DNA of 64,000 nucleotides from Streptomyces sp. Ag109_O5-10. GTDB taxonomy: Bacteria; Actinomycetota; Actinomycetes; Streptomycetales; Streptomycetaceae. Of the stretch, positions 17,701 through 26,485 are shown in pieces. The notes beneath the pieces are model-generated. The model saw nothing but the letters and a program-made list of their open reading frames with translations, was not told where the DNA came from and searched no databases. The DNA lies in the NCBI RefSeq assembly GCF_900105755.1, contig NZ_FNTQ01000001.1, positions 1,798,001 through 1,862,000 on the forward strand, in the 5' to 3' direction. The position numbers and the translations under genes were made by a program. How positions within the stretch are numbered: position 1 is the stretch's first letter; every line of letters starts with the position of its first letter.

Positions 17701-18610
17701 CCCCGCGGAGGTGTTCGGGGAAGCGAACCGGCTCGGCGCCGACTACAAGATCGTTCTGGTGTCACCGACCGGTGCCGATGTCACCTCGTCCATCGGGATC
17801 CGGATCTCGGTCGACGCCGCCGCCACGGAGCCTGCTCCCGACACGTTCCTGGTGGCCGGCGCCGACATCTACCCGCGCACACCGGTCTCCCGTGATCTGA
17901 TCGAGGCCACGCGAACGCTGGCGGGCCGGGCCGGCCGGGTCGCGTCCATCTGCACCGGAGCCTTCATCCTCGGCGCCGCCGGCCTCCTGGATGGCAAGCG
18001 CGCGACCACGCACTGGAAGGTCGCGCACGAGCTCGCCGCCCGCTGCCGGGCCAGCAGCGTCGAACCCGACGCGATCTACGTCCGTGACGGCACCACCTAC
18101 ACCTCGGCGGGCGTGACCGCCGGCATCGACCTGGCACTGGCACTCGTCGAGGAGGATCACGGCCCTGATCTGACCCGCGACGTCGCCCGCGCGCTGGTGG
18201 TCTATTTGCAGCGTTCGGGCGGCCAGTCGCAGTTCTCCGCACCACTGCAGGGACCGCCGCCCCGATCTCCGGCCCTCCGCAGAATCACCGACGTGGTCAC
18301 GGCGAATCCCGGGGGAAACCACTCACTCGGCGAACTCGCCAAGCACCTCAATGTGAGCCCCCGGCACCTCACGCGGCTCTTTCGCGAAGAGCTGTCCACC
18401 ACGCCGGCCCGGTACGTGGAGATGATCCGGTTCGACATGGCGAAAGCTCTCCTCGACCAGGGGCATACCGCGACGCAGACGGCATCCCTCGCCGGATTCC
18501 CGAACTACGAGAGTATGCGGAGAGTTTTCGCGCGGGAATTGTCACTCAGCCCCGCCGCCTATCAGCGCCGCTTCAGCACGGCGCACCGGGCCGACGAGGG
18601 GCAGCAGTAA
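17633..18610 (+). CDS. GlxA-type transcriptional regulator (DJ-1/PfpI + AraC HTH)
   Basis: GTG at 17633 (VGSTTHRVAILVYDG) is chosen because the domain begins immediately; a longer in-frame start to 17519 would extend into the duplicated spacer. The 325-residue protein has an N-terminal DJ-1/PfpI-like domain (RVAILVYDGVKLLDVVGPAE; ASICTGAFILGAAGLLDGKR near 105) and a C-terminal AraC helix-turn-helix pair (SLGELAKHLNVSPRHLTRLF; TQTASLAGFPNYESMRRVF). GlxA-type regulators often activate divergent catabolic genes. The divergent HD-MFS operon is the obvious candidate target. Confidence 0.9.
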   Translation: MGSTTHRVAILVYDGVKLLDVVGPAEVFGEANRLGADYKIVLVSPTGADVTSSIGIRISVDAAATEPAPDTFLVAGADIYPRTPVSRDLIEATRTLAGRAGRVASICTGAFILGAAGLLDGKRATTHWKVAHELAARCRASSVEPDAIYVRDGTTYTSAGVTAGIDLALALVEEDHGPDLTRDVARALVVYLQRSGGQSQFSAPLQGPPPRSPALRRITDVVTANPGGNHSLGELAKHLNVSPRHLTRLFREELSTTPARYVEMIRFDMAKALLDQGHTATQTASLAGFPNYESMRRVFARELSLSPAAYQRRFSTAHRADEGQQ

Positions 18611-18764
18611 GAAGAAGCTGTCACTGCACGGACGACACCGATGCGTTAGAGATGGTTGCGCTGCCCGTGTGCGATTTTGTTCCACGACGGGTTCGTCCAC
18701 CACATCCGCGACAGCACAGCCTTCCCAGGCGCGCTCAGCGAGTACGAATTGTCACCTGTCCTGC

Positions 18765-18952
18765 ATGAAGGTGCCGAAGCTGTACGCCCGCGACTTCGCG
18801 GTGCAGGCGCCGGCCCACGACGTGCTGAAACCGGCTGATCGGCGAGGTGCCCGCAAGACGGGGGTCGCCTCACCGCTGCTCGACGTCTGCCACGCCTTGT
18901 TCGAGGAGATCGTGACGCTGGGCTACGGCCACGACGAGGCCACGATGGGGCC
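18765..18952 (+). pseudogene. NAD-binding 6PGDH/hydroxyisobutyrate dehydrogenase-like remnant
   Basis: The plus strand reads KLYARDFAVQAPAHDVLK and GVASPLLDVCHALFEEIVTL, resembling the C-terminal helical domain of 3-hydroxyisobutyrate-dehydrogenase-like proteins (KDLxLA, GVASPLxDxxxxLF). The gene has no N-terminal half and is cut on the right by IS110 material. The assignment is tentative. Confidence 0.35.
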
Positions 18953-18984
18953 GCAGTGTTCGGTATGGACGGGGTGCCGGCGCG

Positions 18985-19740
18985 GGAGGAGGCATTGAGG
19001 TCGAAGGCCAAACGCCTGGTCGCGCCCGTGCCCGGGCCAAGTCCGGCGACGGTCCGGTGCACAGCGCCCGGATCTACAAACTCGCCAAGGACTCCGCGGT
19101 CAAGGCCCGCACCCAAGCGATCAACCAGCTCAAAGCCGTCCTGGTCATCGCCGACCCCGCCCTTCGGGAACGACTGTCCAACCTCGGCAACGCCGAGCTG
19201 TTCCGCACCTGCGCGCGCCTCGGCTTACTCGACGATGAAGGAGACGATGACGCGGTAGCCCAGGCCACCCACACGACCCTGAGCATGCTCGGCCAGCGCA
19301 TCGAACAGCTCACCGCACAGATCAATGAGCTGAACCAGCGCCTGACCCGGCTCGTCGAACGCCACGCCCCCCAGCTGCTCGTACCGGTCGGCATCGGCCC
19401 GGACAGCGCCATCACGCTCCTGATCACCATGGGAGACAACCCCGAGCGGCTGAACACCGAGGTGTCCTTTGCTGCCCTTTGCGGGGTCAGCCCCATCGAG
19501 TACTCCTCCCGCCGGCGGCGCACGCGTCGGCTCAACCACGGCGGCGACCGGCAGGCTAACGCGGCCCTGCACCGCATCGTCTTCACCCGCCTGCGCCACG
19601 ACCCACGCACCCAGGCGTACTACGAACGCCGCACGCAGGAGGGCAAGACCCGACGCGAGATCGTCCGATGCCTCAAGCGATATGCCGCCCGAGAGGTCTT
19701 CAACCTGGTCAGACAGGTTTCCCGCACCCCCACGCTATAG
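18985..19740 (+). pseudogene. IS110-family transposase with N-terminal deletion
   Basis: A frame from about 18988 reads GIEVEGQTPG, then ARAKSGDGPVHSARIYKLAK and a full C-terminal half with RLLVPVGIGPDSA-like helix-hairpin, FAALCGVSPIEYSSRRRRTR and GGDRQANAALHRIV. The last block is the Transposase_20 domain of IS110 elements. The N-terminal RuvC-like DEDD domain is nearly all deleted: only VEG remains of VEGTGSYG. It cannot catalyse transposition on its own. Confidence 0.8.
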
Positions 19741-19768
19741 GGGCGTCTGTGAGAGCGGCACTCGATGA

Positions 19769-19800
19769 GAAGCCCCGCGGGTGCGGCCTGGCGGGGCTTC
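19769..19800. terminator. Hairpin after the IS110 remnant
   Basis: GAAGCCCCGC, 12-base loop, GCGGGGCTTC: a perfect 10-bp stem 29 bp after the transposase stop. It could end transcription from the transposase side or be part of the element end. No T-tract follows. From 19800 to 20250 I recognise no gene. Confidence 0.5.
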
Positions 19801-20252
19801 CGAACAGGTGGGTTACAACGCCGGCGCGGGCGCCGTTGCACTCGGTTGTCCACCTGGGAGCCACCCGAAGCAAGGACACAGCGACGGCACGCATTATACG
19901 GCCGATGCGCAACACACGACCCAGGGGCTTGGGGTGATCAACCAGGGCACATCCGTTTGCTGACACAAAGTCCAGCGTCTCCTGATGCGGCTCACGAGGC
20001 AAGCCTGAAGTCGTCCTGCGCAGGCTGGCCCTCGCTGCGGCAGGCCCAGGGGAAGCAGCGGTTGACCACCCCGTTCTCCGGCTCCTCCGCAGTGTTCGGG
20101 CGTCCCAGTTGCTGTCGGCGGGCGGCCGATGCGGCGGCAGTGACTTGGTCGGCCGGGGCCTGGGCAGGCGGTTCCCGGGAGCGGTGCAGGAATCCTGCCC
20201 GAGCAGCCGACCTGCCGCAGGAAGGCACTCCCCGGTGCGAAATACTCTCCCG

Positions 20253-20765
20253 ATGAGTTCACGCACTTCCCCGGTCAGTCAGCCGATCACGATACGGAGG
20301 GCCGTCGCGCGGGATGCCAAACGGCTCACGCGGCTCGTGCGTGGTTCAGGTGCCTACGAGGGCCGGTACGCAGCCGCAGTCGCGGGCTACCGGGTCGGTC
20401 CCGATTACATCGAGACCCACCGCGCCTTCGTGGCCGTCGGCGCCGACGAGCATGGAGGACGGGTCCTCGGGTTCTACTCGCTCGTCCTCGCTCCACCGGA
20501 GCTCGACCTGCTGTTCGTCGTCGGCGAAGCGCAAGGGCGGGGTATCGGACGGCTGCTCGTGACGCACATGCAGTCCGAGGCCCGTGCCGCCGGGCTCGAC
20601 CGTGTCAAGGTCGTGTCGCATCCTCCCGCCGAGGACTTCTACCACCGCGTGGGTGCGGTGCGGATCGGGACCGCGTTCGCGAACCCGCCGGCCGTGCAGT
20701 GGGACCGTCCCGAATTCGAGTTTCGCATTCCTTCGGGCCTCCTCGGCGACCCGGGCACACTTTGA
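20253..20765 (+). CDS. GNAT-family N-acetyltransferase
   Basis: The ATG at 20253 (MSSRTSPVSQPITIRRAVAR) opens a 170-residue protein. The acetyl-CoA binding motif is clear: LFVVGEAQGRGIGRLLVTHM (V-x-x-x-x-QGRGIG), preceded by strand VLGFYSLVLAPPELDL and followed by AEDFYHRVGAVRIGTA (motif B, Y then xGF-like). It transfers an acetyl group to an unknown amine. It is an isolated gene between broken ones and appears intact, perhaps a toxin-type or general GNAT. No upstream antitoxin-like RHH gene was found. Confidence 0.9.
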   Translation: MSSRTSPVSQPITIRRAVARDAKRLTRLVRGSGAYEGRYAAAVAGYRVGPDYIETHRAFVAVGADEHGGRVLGFYSLVLAPPELDLLFVVGEAQGRGIGRLLVTHMQSEARAAGLDRVKVVSHPPAEDFYHRVGAVRIGTAFANPPAVQWDRPEFEFRIPSGLLGDPGTL

Positions 20766-21289
20766 GCAGTTCGGTCTTGGTGACCGCGTCTTCCAACGCC
20801 GCACACAGGGTGCGCAATCGCGTCTCGTGCTCGATGGCCCGGCCGGTGAGGTGCTCGGCACTGCGGCCCTTCCAGCCACCGCGTCCGGCTACAGCCTGCT
20901 TCTTGAGTGGGCGTGTCGGTTCGGGCCGGTGACGCGAGCCCGAGTGGAAGGGACCGGCAGCTACGGAGCGCGCGGCTGCGGAAAGTCATCACCTCATTGC
21001 CGGAGACGGCGGTCGCCGGCCTGCCATGCGGTGCCGCAGGGGAGTTTGCCCGCTTCGTCGGGGAGCCCGCACCGCGTCTCTGACCTGATTGGATCCTGGG
21101 GCCACAGCCCGCCCGGCGTCGAAGGCTGTCCTGAAACGCGATATGACATGGGACGTTCCGGCTCTCGTGGCATGATGCAGTCCGCCTTCCTGCGAGCCCC
21201 CGGCGATAGGGGCTTGTGAGCGGACGGAGTGAGACGAGCCCTCACACGCCGATCCTGAGATCGCTTCTCGTTCGTGAAAGACGTGGGTG
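20766..21289. other. Gene-poor stretch with one truncated unidentified frame
   Basis: On the minus strand an open frame around 20700-20910 encodes GWKGRSAEHLTGRAIEHETR and LRTLCAALEDAVTKTELLKV, which looks like real helical protein but has no start or stop that makes sense. I do not recognise it. The rest up to 21289 shows no convincing gene. Confidence 0.3.
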
Positions 21290-21565
21290 ATGGTGCGGTG
21301 CCAGGGCAGTTCGACGGGGCCGTAGAGGGCGGCCAGCTGCTTGGTTTGCAGTGCCCAGTACCCGTTGCCGTACGACCAATGCCACCACTCGGTCTCGTAG
21401 TTGATCAACCCGGCGGCCGACAGCGCGCCGCTCAACGTGGCCCAGCCCGCGGCCGAGGTGGTCGATCAGCGTCACGTCGACGGCCGCGCCGGCGGAGTGC
21501 GGTGCGACCTCCGGAGGTGACACGAAGCGACTGGCGGCCTCGCGGAGCTCGGCGGACCCGCGGTC
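21290..21565 (-). pseudogene. VanX-type D-Ala-D-Ala dipeptidase, deleted remnant
   Basis: Minus-strand pieces SRFVSPPEVAPHSAGAAVDV and, in another frame, GLINYETEWWHWSYGNGYWA match the zinc-ligand regions of VanX (SxHxxGxAVDxT and the EWWH block). The middle segment with DMGT is missing and the frame changes where it should be. The zinc site is therefore incomplete. The left edge joins a succinate dehydrogenase fragment. Confidence 0.7.
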
Positions 21566-21873
21566 GCCCTGCGGGCGCGTTTCCGCAGCGTCACCGCCGC
21601 ATAGATGTGAACCAACACGCTCGCGAGCAGCACCACCCAGGTGATCCACAGGGCGCCGGAGTAGGGAAGGAACGGTTCACCCATCGTCCACAGACAGCGG
21701 GCGTAGTCGTCAAAGGCAGCACGGCCGTTGAAGACGTTGAGGTCGCCGTACATGTGGATCAGGAGAAACAGCACCGTGATCAAGCCGGAGATCGCCATGG
21801 CCTTGAGCGCCACGGTCGAGCGCGAAGCCGGCACTCGGTGGCGAGACGTCGTCAAGGGATGGGCCGTCAACAC
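21566..21873 (-). pseudogene. Succinate dehydrogenase cytochrome b subunit, N-terminal fragment
   Basis: ATG at 21873 opens a frame with STVALKAMAISGLITVLFLL, IHMYGDLNVFNGRAAFDDYA and YSGALWITWVVLLASVLVHI, the first two or three helices of SdhC-type cytochrome b (haem histidine in LIHMYG). After TLRKRAR the sequence becomes VanX-like and the remaining helices are missing. No SdhA or SdhB genes are adjacent. Confidence 0.7.
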
Positions 21874-21989
21874 CCGCGCATTTCAGGCGACGCTGCTCAC
21901 AGGCTCGGACACACGGGCCGTCTGGGCGATCCACGCCGCGCGGTGGATGTACGCCGGCGACGTGGCCGTGGTGCGTTATACAGGTCAGG

Positions 21990-22322
21990 TCAGGGCAGCT
22001 TGGCCACCGTCAGCAGGATGGCGGAGTTCTCGAGCGCCTCGAGGCTGTGGCGGGAGTCAGGGACGATGAGCAGGTCCCCCGTGCGGCCCTCCCACGACAC
22101 CTCACCTGCCGACAGTCGCACGTGCCCGTGCAAGACCTGCACCGTCGCCTCGCCCGGGTTCTCGTGCTCGGCGAGGCTGGCGCCTTCAGTCATGCCGATG
22201 ACCGTCTGACGCAGAACCTTCTCGTGGCTGCCATAGACGGTCTCAGCGGTGTGACCACCACCCGCGGCGGCTGCTAGCTCCAGCTGTTGACGGGCCAGCG
22301 CTTCCAGGGAGGTTCTCTGCAC
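21990..22322 (-). CDS. Small cupin-domain protein, 110 residues
   Basis: GTG at 22322 begins VQRTSLEALARQQLELAAAA. The rest is a single cupin barrel: TVIGMTEGASLAEHENPGEA, VQVLHGHVRLSAG, LLIVPDSRHSLEALENSAIL. It has the reduced motif pattern of the small cupins often annotated LuxR-associated or quercetinase-like. It is probably a metal-binding or sensor protein, cytosolic and without a signal peptide. It stands alone between the SdhC fragment and the molybdopterin oxidoreductase. The ribosome site is weak. Confidence 0.75.
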   Translation of the reverse strand: MQRTSLEALARQQLELAAAAGGGHTAETVYGSHEKVLRQTVIGMTEGASLAEHENPGEATVQVLHGHVRLSAGEVSWEGRTGDLLIVPDSRHSLEALENSAILLTVAKLP

Positions 22323-22558
22323 CCCACCAGTCTCCCGCTTCGATGAGCCAGGGCAACTCGGGGCGGCCCGGGCGGGCCGCGTGACAACGCGCCCCACCGG
22401 TGTGGTCCCGCGTCTCCCCGGAGCGGGAGAGTCCCGCTCAGGCCGGTCCGGACCTGCTCGGCGCCTGCGGGCCGCAGCCCGCAGCGGACCAGCGCGCCTC
22501 GCCGACGGCCTGCTCGCCCCCGCCGACGGTCTCACGCGCCAGACCGAGTGTCCGGACG

Positions 22559-24352
22559 TTACAGGGACTGCCGGTAGCCGAAGAATTCGTGGTCCTGGTT
22601 GTACCCGCCAAAGCCGCTGCCGATGTCGGAGAAGTCGGCGACGAACTCGATCTCCTTGATCCATTTGACTTGTTTGAAGCCGAGTTCGAGCTCGTTGCGC
22701 AGCCGTAGCGGCGCGCCGTGGCCGAATGACAGCGGTTGGTCGTTCATGTCGTAGGCGAGCATGGCGAGCTTGCCGCGCATGTGGTCGATGGGGTGGGCGT
22801 CGTAGTAGGTGCCGCCGTCGAAGCCTTCTCCCAGGGAGTAGAACACCACCCATTTGGCGTGCGGGTCGGGCGTGACCAGGTCGAGGATCGTGGCCATCGA
22901 CACGCCGCCCCATTTGGCGACACCGGACCAGCCCTGGATGCAGAAGTGCTGGGTGATCTGCTCGTGCCCGGGCAGTTTCCTCAGGTCGTCGAGGGACAGC
23001 TCGGCCGGGTGGGCGACCAGGCCGCCGATGCGTAGCCGGTAGTCGGCGAAACCTCCTGCCTGCAGGGCCTTGTACTCGGCAGAGTCGGGGTAGCGGCCGT
23101 TGTGCCAGAAGTAGGGGGAGATGTCTTTCTCGGTGTACTCGCCGGGGGAGACATCGACGTGTTCGAACAGGCGCTGAGCCTCACCGATGATGGCGTACCC
23201 GAGGCGCTGCACGACCCGGGGATGGCGCAGGGTCAGCGGTGTGGCCGCGACCCAGGCGGCGACGACCACCGCCATCCAGCCGAGGAAGATCCACAAGCCG
23301 AGCCAGCTGCTGTCGTTGCGGCCGCTGCCGATGTGGTTGAGGTTGGTGAGCAAGCCGGTGGTGAAGACCAGGCTCGCGTGGATCACGATGAACAGCACGA
23401 ACCAGGTGAAGATCAGGAAGTGCATGGACCGGGCGGTCTGGATGCTCAGCACCCGGCTGAGCCGCTTGAAACGGGTCGACAGCGCCGGTGACATACCCAG
23501 CCCGGTGATCAACGCAAGGGGTGCCGCGACGAAGACCGTGACGAAGTAGGCGAGCAGTTGGAGCCCGTTGTACGCCACCCAGCCGTTCTCCCGCGGCCAG
23601 TTGAGCGACAAGTACTGGATGGCCGCAGAAGCGGCGTTGGGGAAGACGCTCCAGCTGGTGGGGACCAGGCGCTTCCACTGCGGGGTGACGAACAGCAGCA
23701 CGTAGAAGACGAGACCGTTGAGCAGCCACAGCGTGTTCACCGCCAGGTGCCACCACCGGGCCAGACCGATCGAGTGCCGGATCCCGGGGAGGCCGACCCC
23801 GCGGGGCAGGCCGATCGAGTCCTGCTTCGCGGTCCACAGCGGGTCAGCGGAGACGGGCTTTTGCATCCGGAACCATTCCCGTCCCGGGGTGCTGTGCCGG
23901 GTCCAGTACAGGCGCGGGTGATCGGCCAGGATCTGCAGGCCCGACCGCAGGGTGAACAGCATGAAGAACAGGTTGAAAAAGTGCGACCATCGTGCCCATG
24001 ACGGAACGCCCAGGTAGGCGCCGTCGCGGTCCGCGCGCGGATCGGTGCCGGGATACTCGGCGATGAACCGCTGCACCGACGGCATGCCCCGCAGTCCCTT
24101 CGCCGCGGCGACGCACCCCAGCAAACCCACGAAGCCGATCGGGAGCAGCCACAGCAGGTTGAACCACCTGCTGCCCAAGCGCACCCGCGGAGCGACCCCG
24201 CCGGCCGCCGGAATAGAGCCCGCCCAGGTCGCCACGTCGACGACGTCGTCACCTCGCGTCAGGTTCGAGCGGAAACCTCCGGGGATCTGAGAGGAGGCAC
24301 CCGACGCGTGCGGCAGCGCACCGTCACCCGTCACGTGCTCGTCATCGGGCAT
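22559..24352 (-). CDS. Molybdopterin-dependent oxidoreductase with fused cytochrome b membrane domain
   Basis: This 597-residue protein begins MPDDEHVTGDGALPHASGAS at an ATG. Residues about 60-370 form a membrane part with helices including WWHLAVNTLWLLNGLVFYVL and MHFLIFTWFVLFIVIHASLV, whose histidines could hold haem as in cytochrome b561/YedZ. Residues about 430-590 are a sulphite-oxidase-type molybdopterin domain: ELSLDDLRKLPGHEQITQHF with the Mo-ligand Cys in HFCIQGWSG, then GGVSMATILDLV and GAPLRLRNELELGFKQVKWI. No Tat signal precedes the Mo domain, so it may face the cytoplasm. The reaction is unknown; sulphite or a sulphoxide is a candidate substrate. Confidence 0.88.
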   Translation of the reverse strand: MPDDEHVTGDGALPHASGASSQIPGGFRSNLTRGDDVVDVATWAGSIPAAGGVAPRVRLGSRWFNLLWLLPIGFVGLLGCVAAAKGLRGMPSVQRFIAEYPGTDPRADRDGAYLGVPSWARWSHFFNLFFMLFTLRSGLQILADHPRLYWTRHSTPGREWFRMQKPVSADPLWTAKQDSIGLPRGVGLPGIRHSIGLARWWHLAVNTLWLLNGLVFYVLLFVTPQWKRLVPTSWSVFPNAASAAIQYLSLNWPRENGWVAYNGLQLLAYFVTVFVAAPLALITGLGMSPALSTRFKRLSRVLSIQTARSMHFLIFTWFVLFIVIHASLVFTTGLLTNLNHIGSGRNDSSWLGLWIFLGWMAVVVAAWVAATPLTLRHPRVVQRLGYAIIGEAQRLFEHVDVSPGEYTEKDISPYFWHNGRYPDSAEYKALQAGGFADYRLRIGGLVAHPAELSLDDLRKLPGHEQITQHFCIQGWSGVAKWGGVSMATILDLVTPDPHAKWVVFYSLGEGFDGGTYYDAHPIDHMRGKLAMLAYDMNDQPLSFGHGAPLRLRNELELGFKQVKWIKEIEFVADFSDIGSGFGGYNQDHEFFGYRQSL

Positions 24353-24588
24353 GTCATCGACCTCCCGTCACGCTGCAAAGACTGCCAAACCTCGCGCCTT
24401 GGACCGGCCGGGAGGCTGCAGTGACCGAGCCCGCCGCAAGGGGGGCGGACTGATCAATCTGACCATTTCCGGCAGATGCCTCTCGTTGTCCTGGTCCGAG
24501 TCCTGCCCCAGCATCACCAGCTTGCAGTGCAACGCTCCGATCCGTACTCGACGGAACTGGGCCAGGGGCGGTCTGGAAAGGCCGAAGG

Positions 24589-24819
24589 TCAGTTGGTGAG
24601 GGCTTGGCGGAGGGGTGCGTGGCAGTCGATGACGGTGTCGACGCCGACGATCTGCAGGGTGCGCATCACTGATGCAGTGGGTGCGGCCAGTCGCAGCCAG
24701 CCGCCTGCTTCGGTCGTAGCGCGGTGGGCGGCGATGAAGAGGTTGATGCCGCTGGAGTCCATGAAGGTAACCCCGACCCCCGCCTGAAGTGTGGCGGCAG
24801 CGGGGCAGATGAGCGTCAT
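24589..24819 (-). CDS. Short STAS-like protein created at the repeat boundary
   Basis: ATG at 24819 overlaps the desaturase stop (ATGA). The 76-residue frame starts MTLICPAAA, which is repeat-derived, then becomes VGVTFMDSSGINLFIAAHRA and LRLAAPTASVMRTLQIVGVD, the second half of a STAS anti-anti-sigma domain with the phosphorylatable Ser in DSSG. The first strand and helix are missing, replaced by the repeat end at 24802. It is either a pseudogene fragment translated by coupling or a shortened antagonist. In arm 1 the same ATGA leads into unrelated codons. Confidence 0.5.
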   Translation of the reverse strand: MTLICPAAATLQAGVGVTFMDSSGINLFIAAHRATTEAGGWLRLAAPTASVMRTLQIVGVDTVIDCHAPLRQALTN

Positions 24820-26335
24820 ACGTGGGCGGTGCTGACACGGGCTCGCCGCAGTGGCGCTCCTGCTCGGTGGAGGCTGGCGAGTGCTTGCCGGTAGGAGGTG
24901 ATCAGTCCGGTTTCCAGGTAGTCCACGCCCAGGTCCTGGCAGTAGTGGCGGACGATGGACCGGGCTTTGCGCAGGTGGGGGCTGGGCATGCTGGGGAACA
25001 GGTGGTGTTCGATCTGGTGGTTCAGTCCGCCCAGGGCGAGGTCCGTGAACCAGCTGCCGCGTACGTTGCGTGCGGTGAGGACTTGTCGGCGCAGGAAGTC
25101 GGGGCCGTCGTTGCCGGTGAGGATCGGCATGCCTTTGTGGTTGGGGGCGAAGAGGCAGCCGAGGTAGATGCCGAACAGGCCCTGGTTGACGGCCAGGAAC
25201 GCCATGGCCATGCCTGGCGGGAGGACGAGGAACACTGCGGTCAGGTAGGCGGCGATGTGCCCGTAGAGCAGCGTGCCGTCCAGGGCGCGGTTCTTCAGGG
25301 CGCGGTTGCGCAATGCTCGCGCGCTGGAGACATGAAGGTTGACCCCTTCGAGTAGGAGCAGGGGAAAGAAGAGGAACGCCTGCCGGCGGCCGAGGAGCCT
25401 CGGCAGTCCGGTCGCGGCGCGGGCCTGGTCCTGGGACCACACGAGCAGGTCGGGGGCGATGTCGGGGTCGAGGTCCTCGTGGTTGGGGTTGGCGTGGTGG
25501 CGGGTGTGTTTGTCCTGCCACCATCCGTAGCCCATGCCGATCGCGGCCCCGGCGATGCGGCCGCACGTCTCGCTGGGCCGGCGCCGGCGGAAGACCTGGC
25601 GGTGCGCGACGTCGTGGGCGAGCAGAGCCACCTGCCCGAACATCACGGCGAGGAACGCGGCGAGCGCCAGGGTCCACCAGCTGGCGCCGATGAGGACGAA
25701 CGCGCTCCAGCCGCCGGCGTAGGCGACGGCCACGGCGATGGAGCGGACGGTGTAGTAGCCGGGGCGTCTGTTCATCAGGCCGGCCTCGGCGATCTTCCTT
25801 GACAGGCGGGCGAAATCACTGCCGCCTGCGGGGGGAGGCGGGCGACGGGGCGGGGTATGCGTGGTCATGCTGTCGGTGTGTCCTTCCCGGCTGATGGGCC
25901 GCGTCCGTCGGTGTGCCGGAAGCGAGGCGGCAGCCGGGTACCCACATCCCTGAGACCGGCACGCCAGCCGGGGTGCTTGTCAGAGTTCGCGGGTGTCACG
26001 GGGCTCGACGCAGGGCTTTTCCACGGGCGGGTGGCCGCTGCCGATGGCCCGGGCGCGTTCGAGTTCGGCGTTGAATTCCAGGCCGAGCAGGATGGCAAGG
26101 TTGGAGATCCACATCCAGACCAGGAAGATGACGATCGCGGCCATGCTGCCGTAGGTCTTGTTGCAGCTGCTCAAGTTCGCCACGTAGAAGGCGAACGCGG
26201 CGGAGGCGATGAACCAGAGAACGATGGCCATGAGGCTGCCGGGGCTGATCCACCGGAACTTACGTTTGACGTTGGGTGCCGCCCAGTACAGCAGGGCGAT
26301 GATCGCGGCGAAGAGCATGATCATCACGGGCCATT
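24802..26335. repeat. Right arm of the 1.5-kb inverted repeat
   Basis: The inverted partner of 1-1536. It contains desaturase copy 2 and the YihY-like C-terminal fragment without the indels seen in arm 1. Homology ends on the left exactly where the truncated STAS gene begins and continues on the right at least to 26335, which pairs with base 1 of the window. Confidence 0.9.
24816..25868 (-). CDS. Membrane fatty acid desaturase, copy 2
   Basis: A 350-residue di-iron desaturase, nearly identical to copy 1 at 470-1522. Histidine boxes HDVAH, HTRHH and HQIEHH are all present, with long hydrophobic segments between them. ATG at 25868 has the same GGAAGGA upstream. The stop overlaps the ATG of the STAS-like frame. 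It follows the YihY-like fragment by 111 bp. Having two copies in opposite orientation would raise gene dose or allow recombination across the 23 kb between them. It may work with the delta-9-type desaturase at 38786-39787 in membrane fluidity control (inference). Confidence 0.9.
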   Translation of the reverse strand: MTTHTPPRRPPPPAGGSDFARLSRKIAEAGLMNRRPGYYTVRSIAVAVAYAGGWSAFVLIGASWWTLALAAFLAVMFGQVALLAHDVAHRQVFRRRRPSETCGRIAGAAIGMGYGWWQDKHTRHHANPNHEDLDPDIAPDLLVWSQDQARAATGLPRLLGRRQAFLFFPLLLLEGVNLHVSSARALRNRALKNRALDGTLLYGHIAAYLTAVFLVLPPGMAMAFLAVNQGLFGIYLGCLFAPNHKGMPILTGNDGPDFLRRQVLTARNVRGSWFTDLALGGLNHQIEHHLFPSMPSPHLRKARSIVRHYCQDLGVDYLETGLITSYRQALASLHRAGAPLRRARVSTAHV

Positions 26336-26468
26336 TGGCGATGTTGTGGCCCCTGGGATCCACGACGTTGTGGTTGCGCCACTCACGGATACCGGCTTCC
26401 TGGATCGTGGCCTCCTTCTGAGCCGTTCGGGAAGCTGCGTCGCGCCCTCGCGGGGCACCGGTGTCCAC
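25980..26468 (-). pseudogene. YihY/BrkB-family membrane protein, N-terminally truncated
   Basis: From about residue 43 the 162-residue frame is a clean YihY C-terminal half: IAKWPVMIMLFAAIIALLYW, SPGSLMAIVLWFIASAAFAF and WMWISNLAILLGLEFNAELE, ending RDTREL. The first 42 residues (MDTGAPRGRDAASRTAQKEA) do not resemble the family, which normally has about 150 more N-terminal residues with three helices. The gene was probably cut near 26345. Expression of the shortened membrane protein cannot be excluded. Confidence 0.65.
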
Positions 26469-26485
26469 CGTGGTAGTCGACAGGC

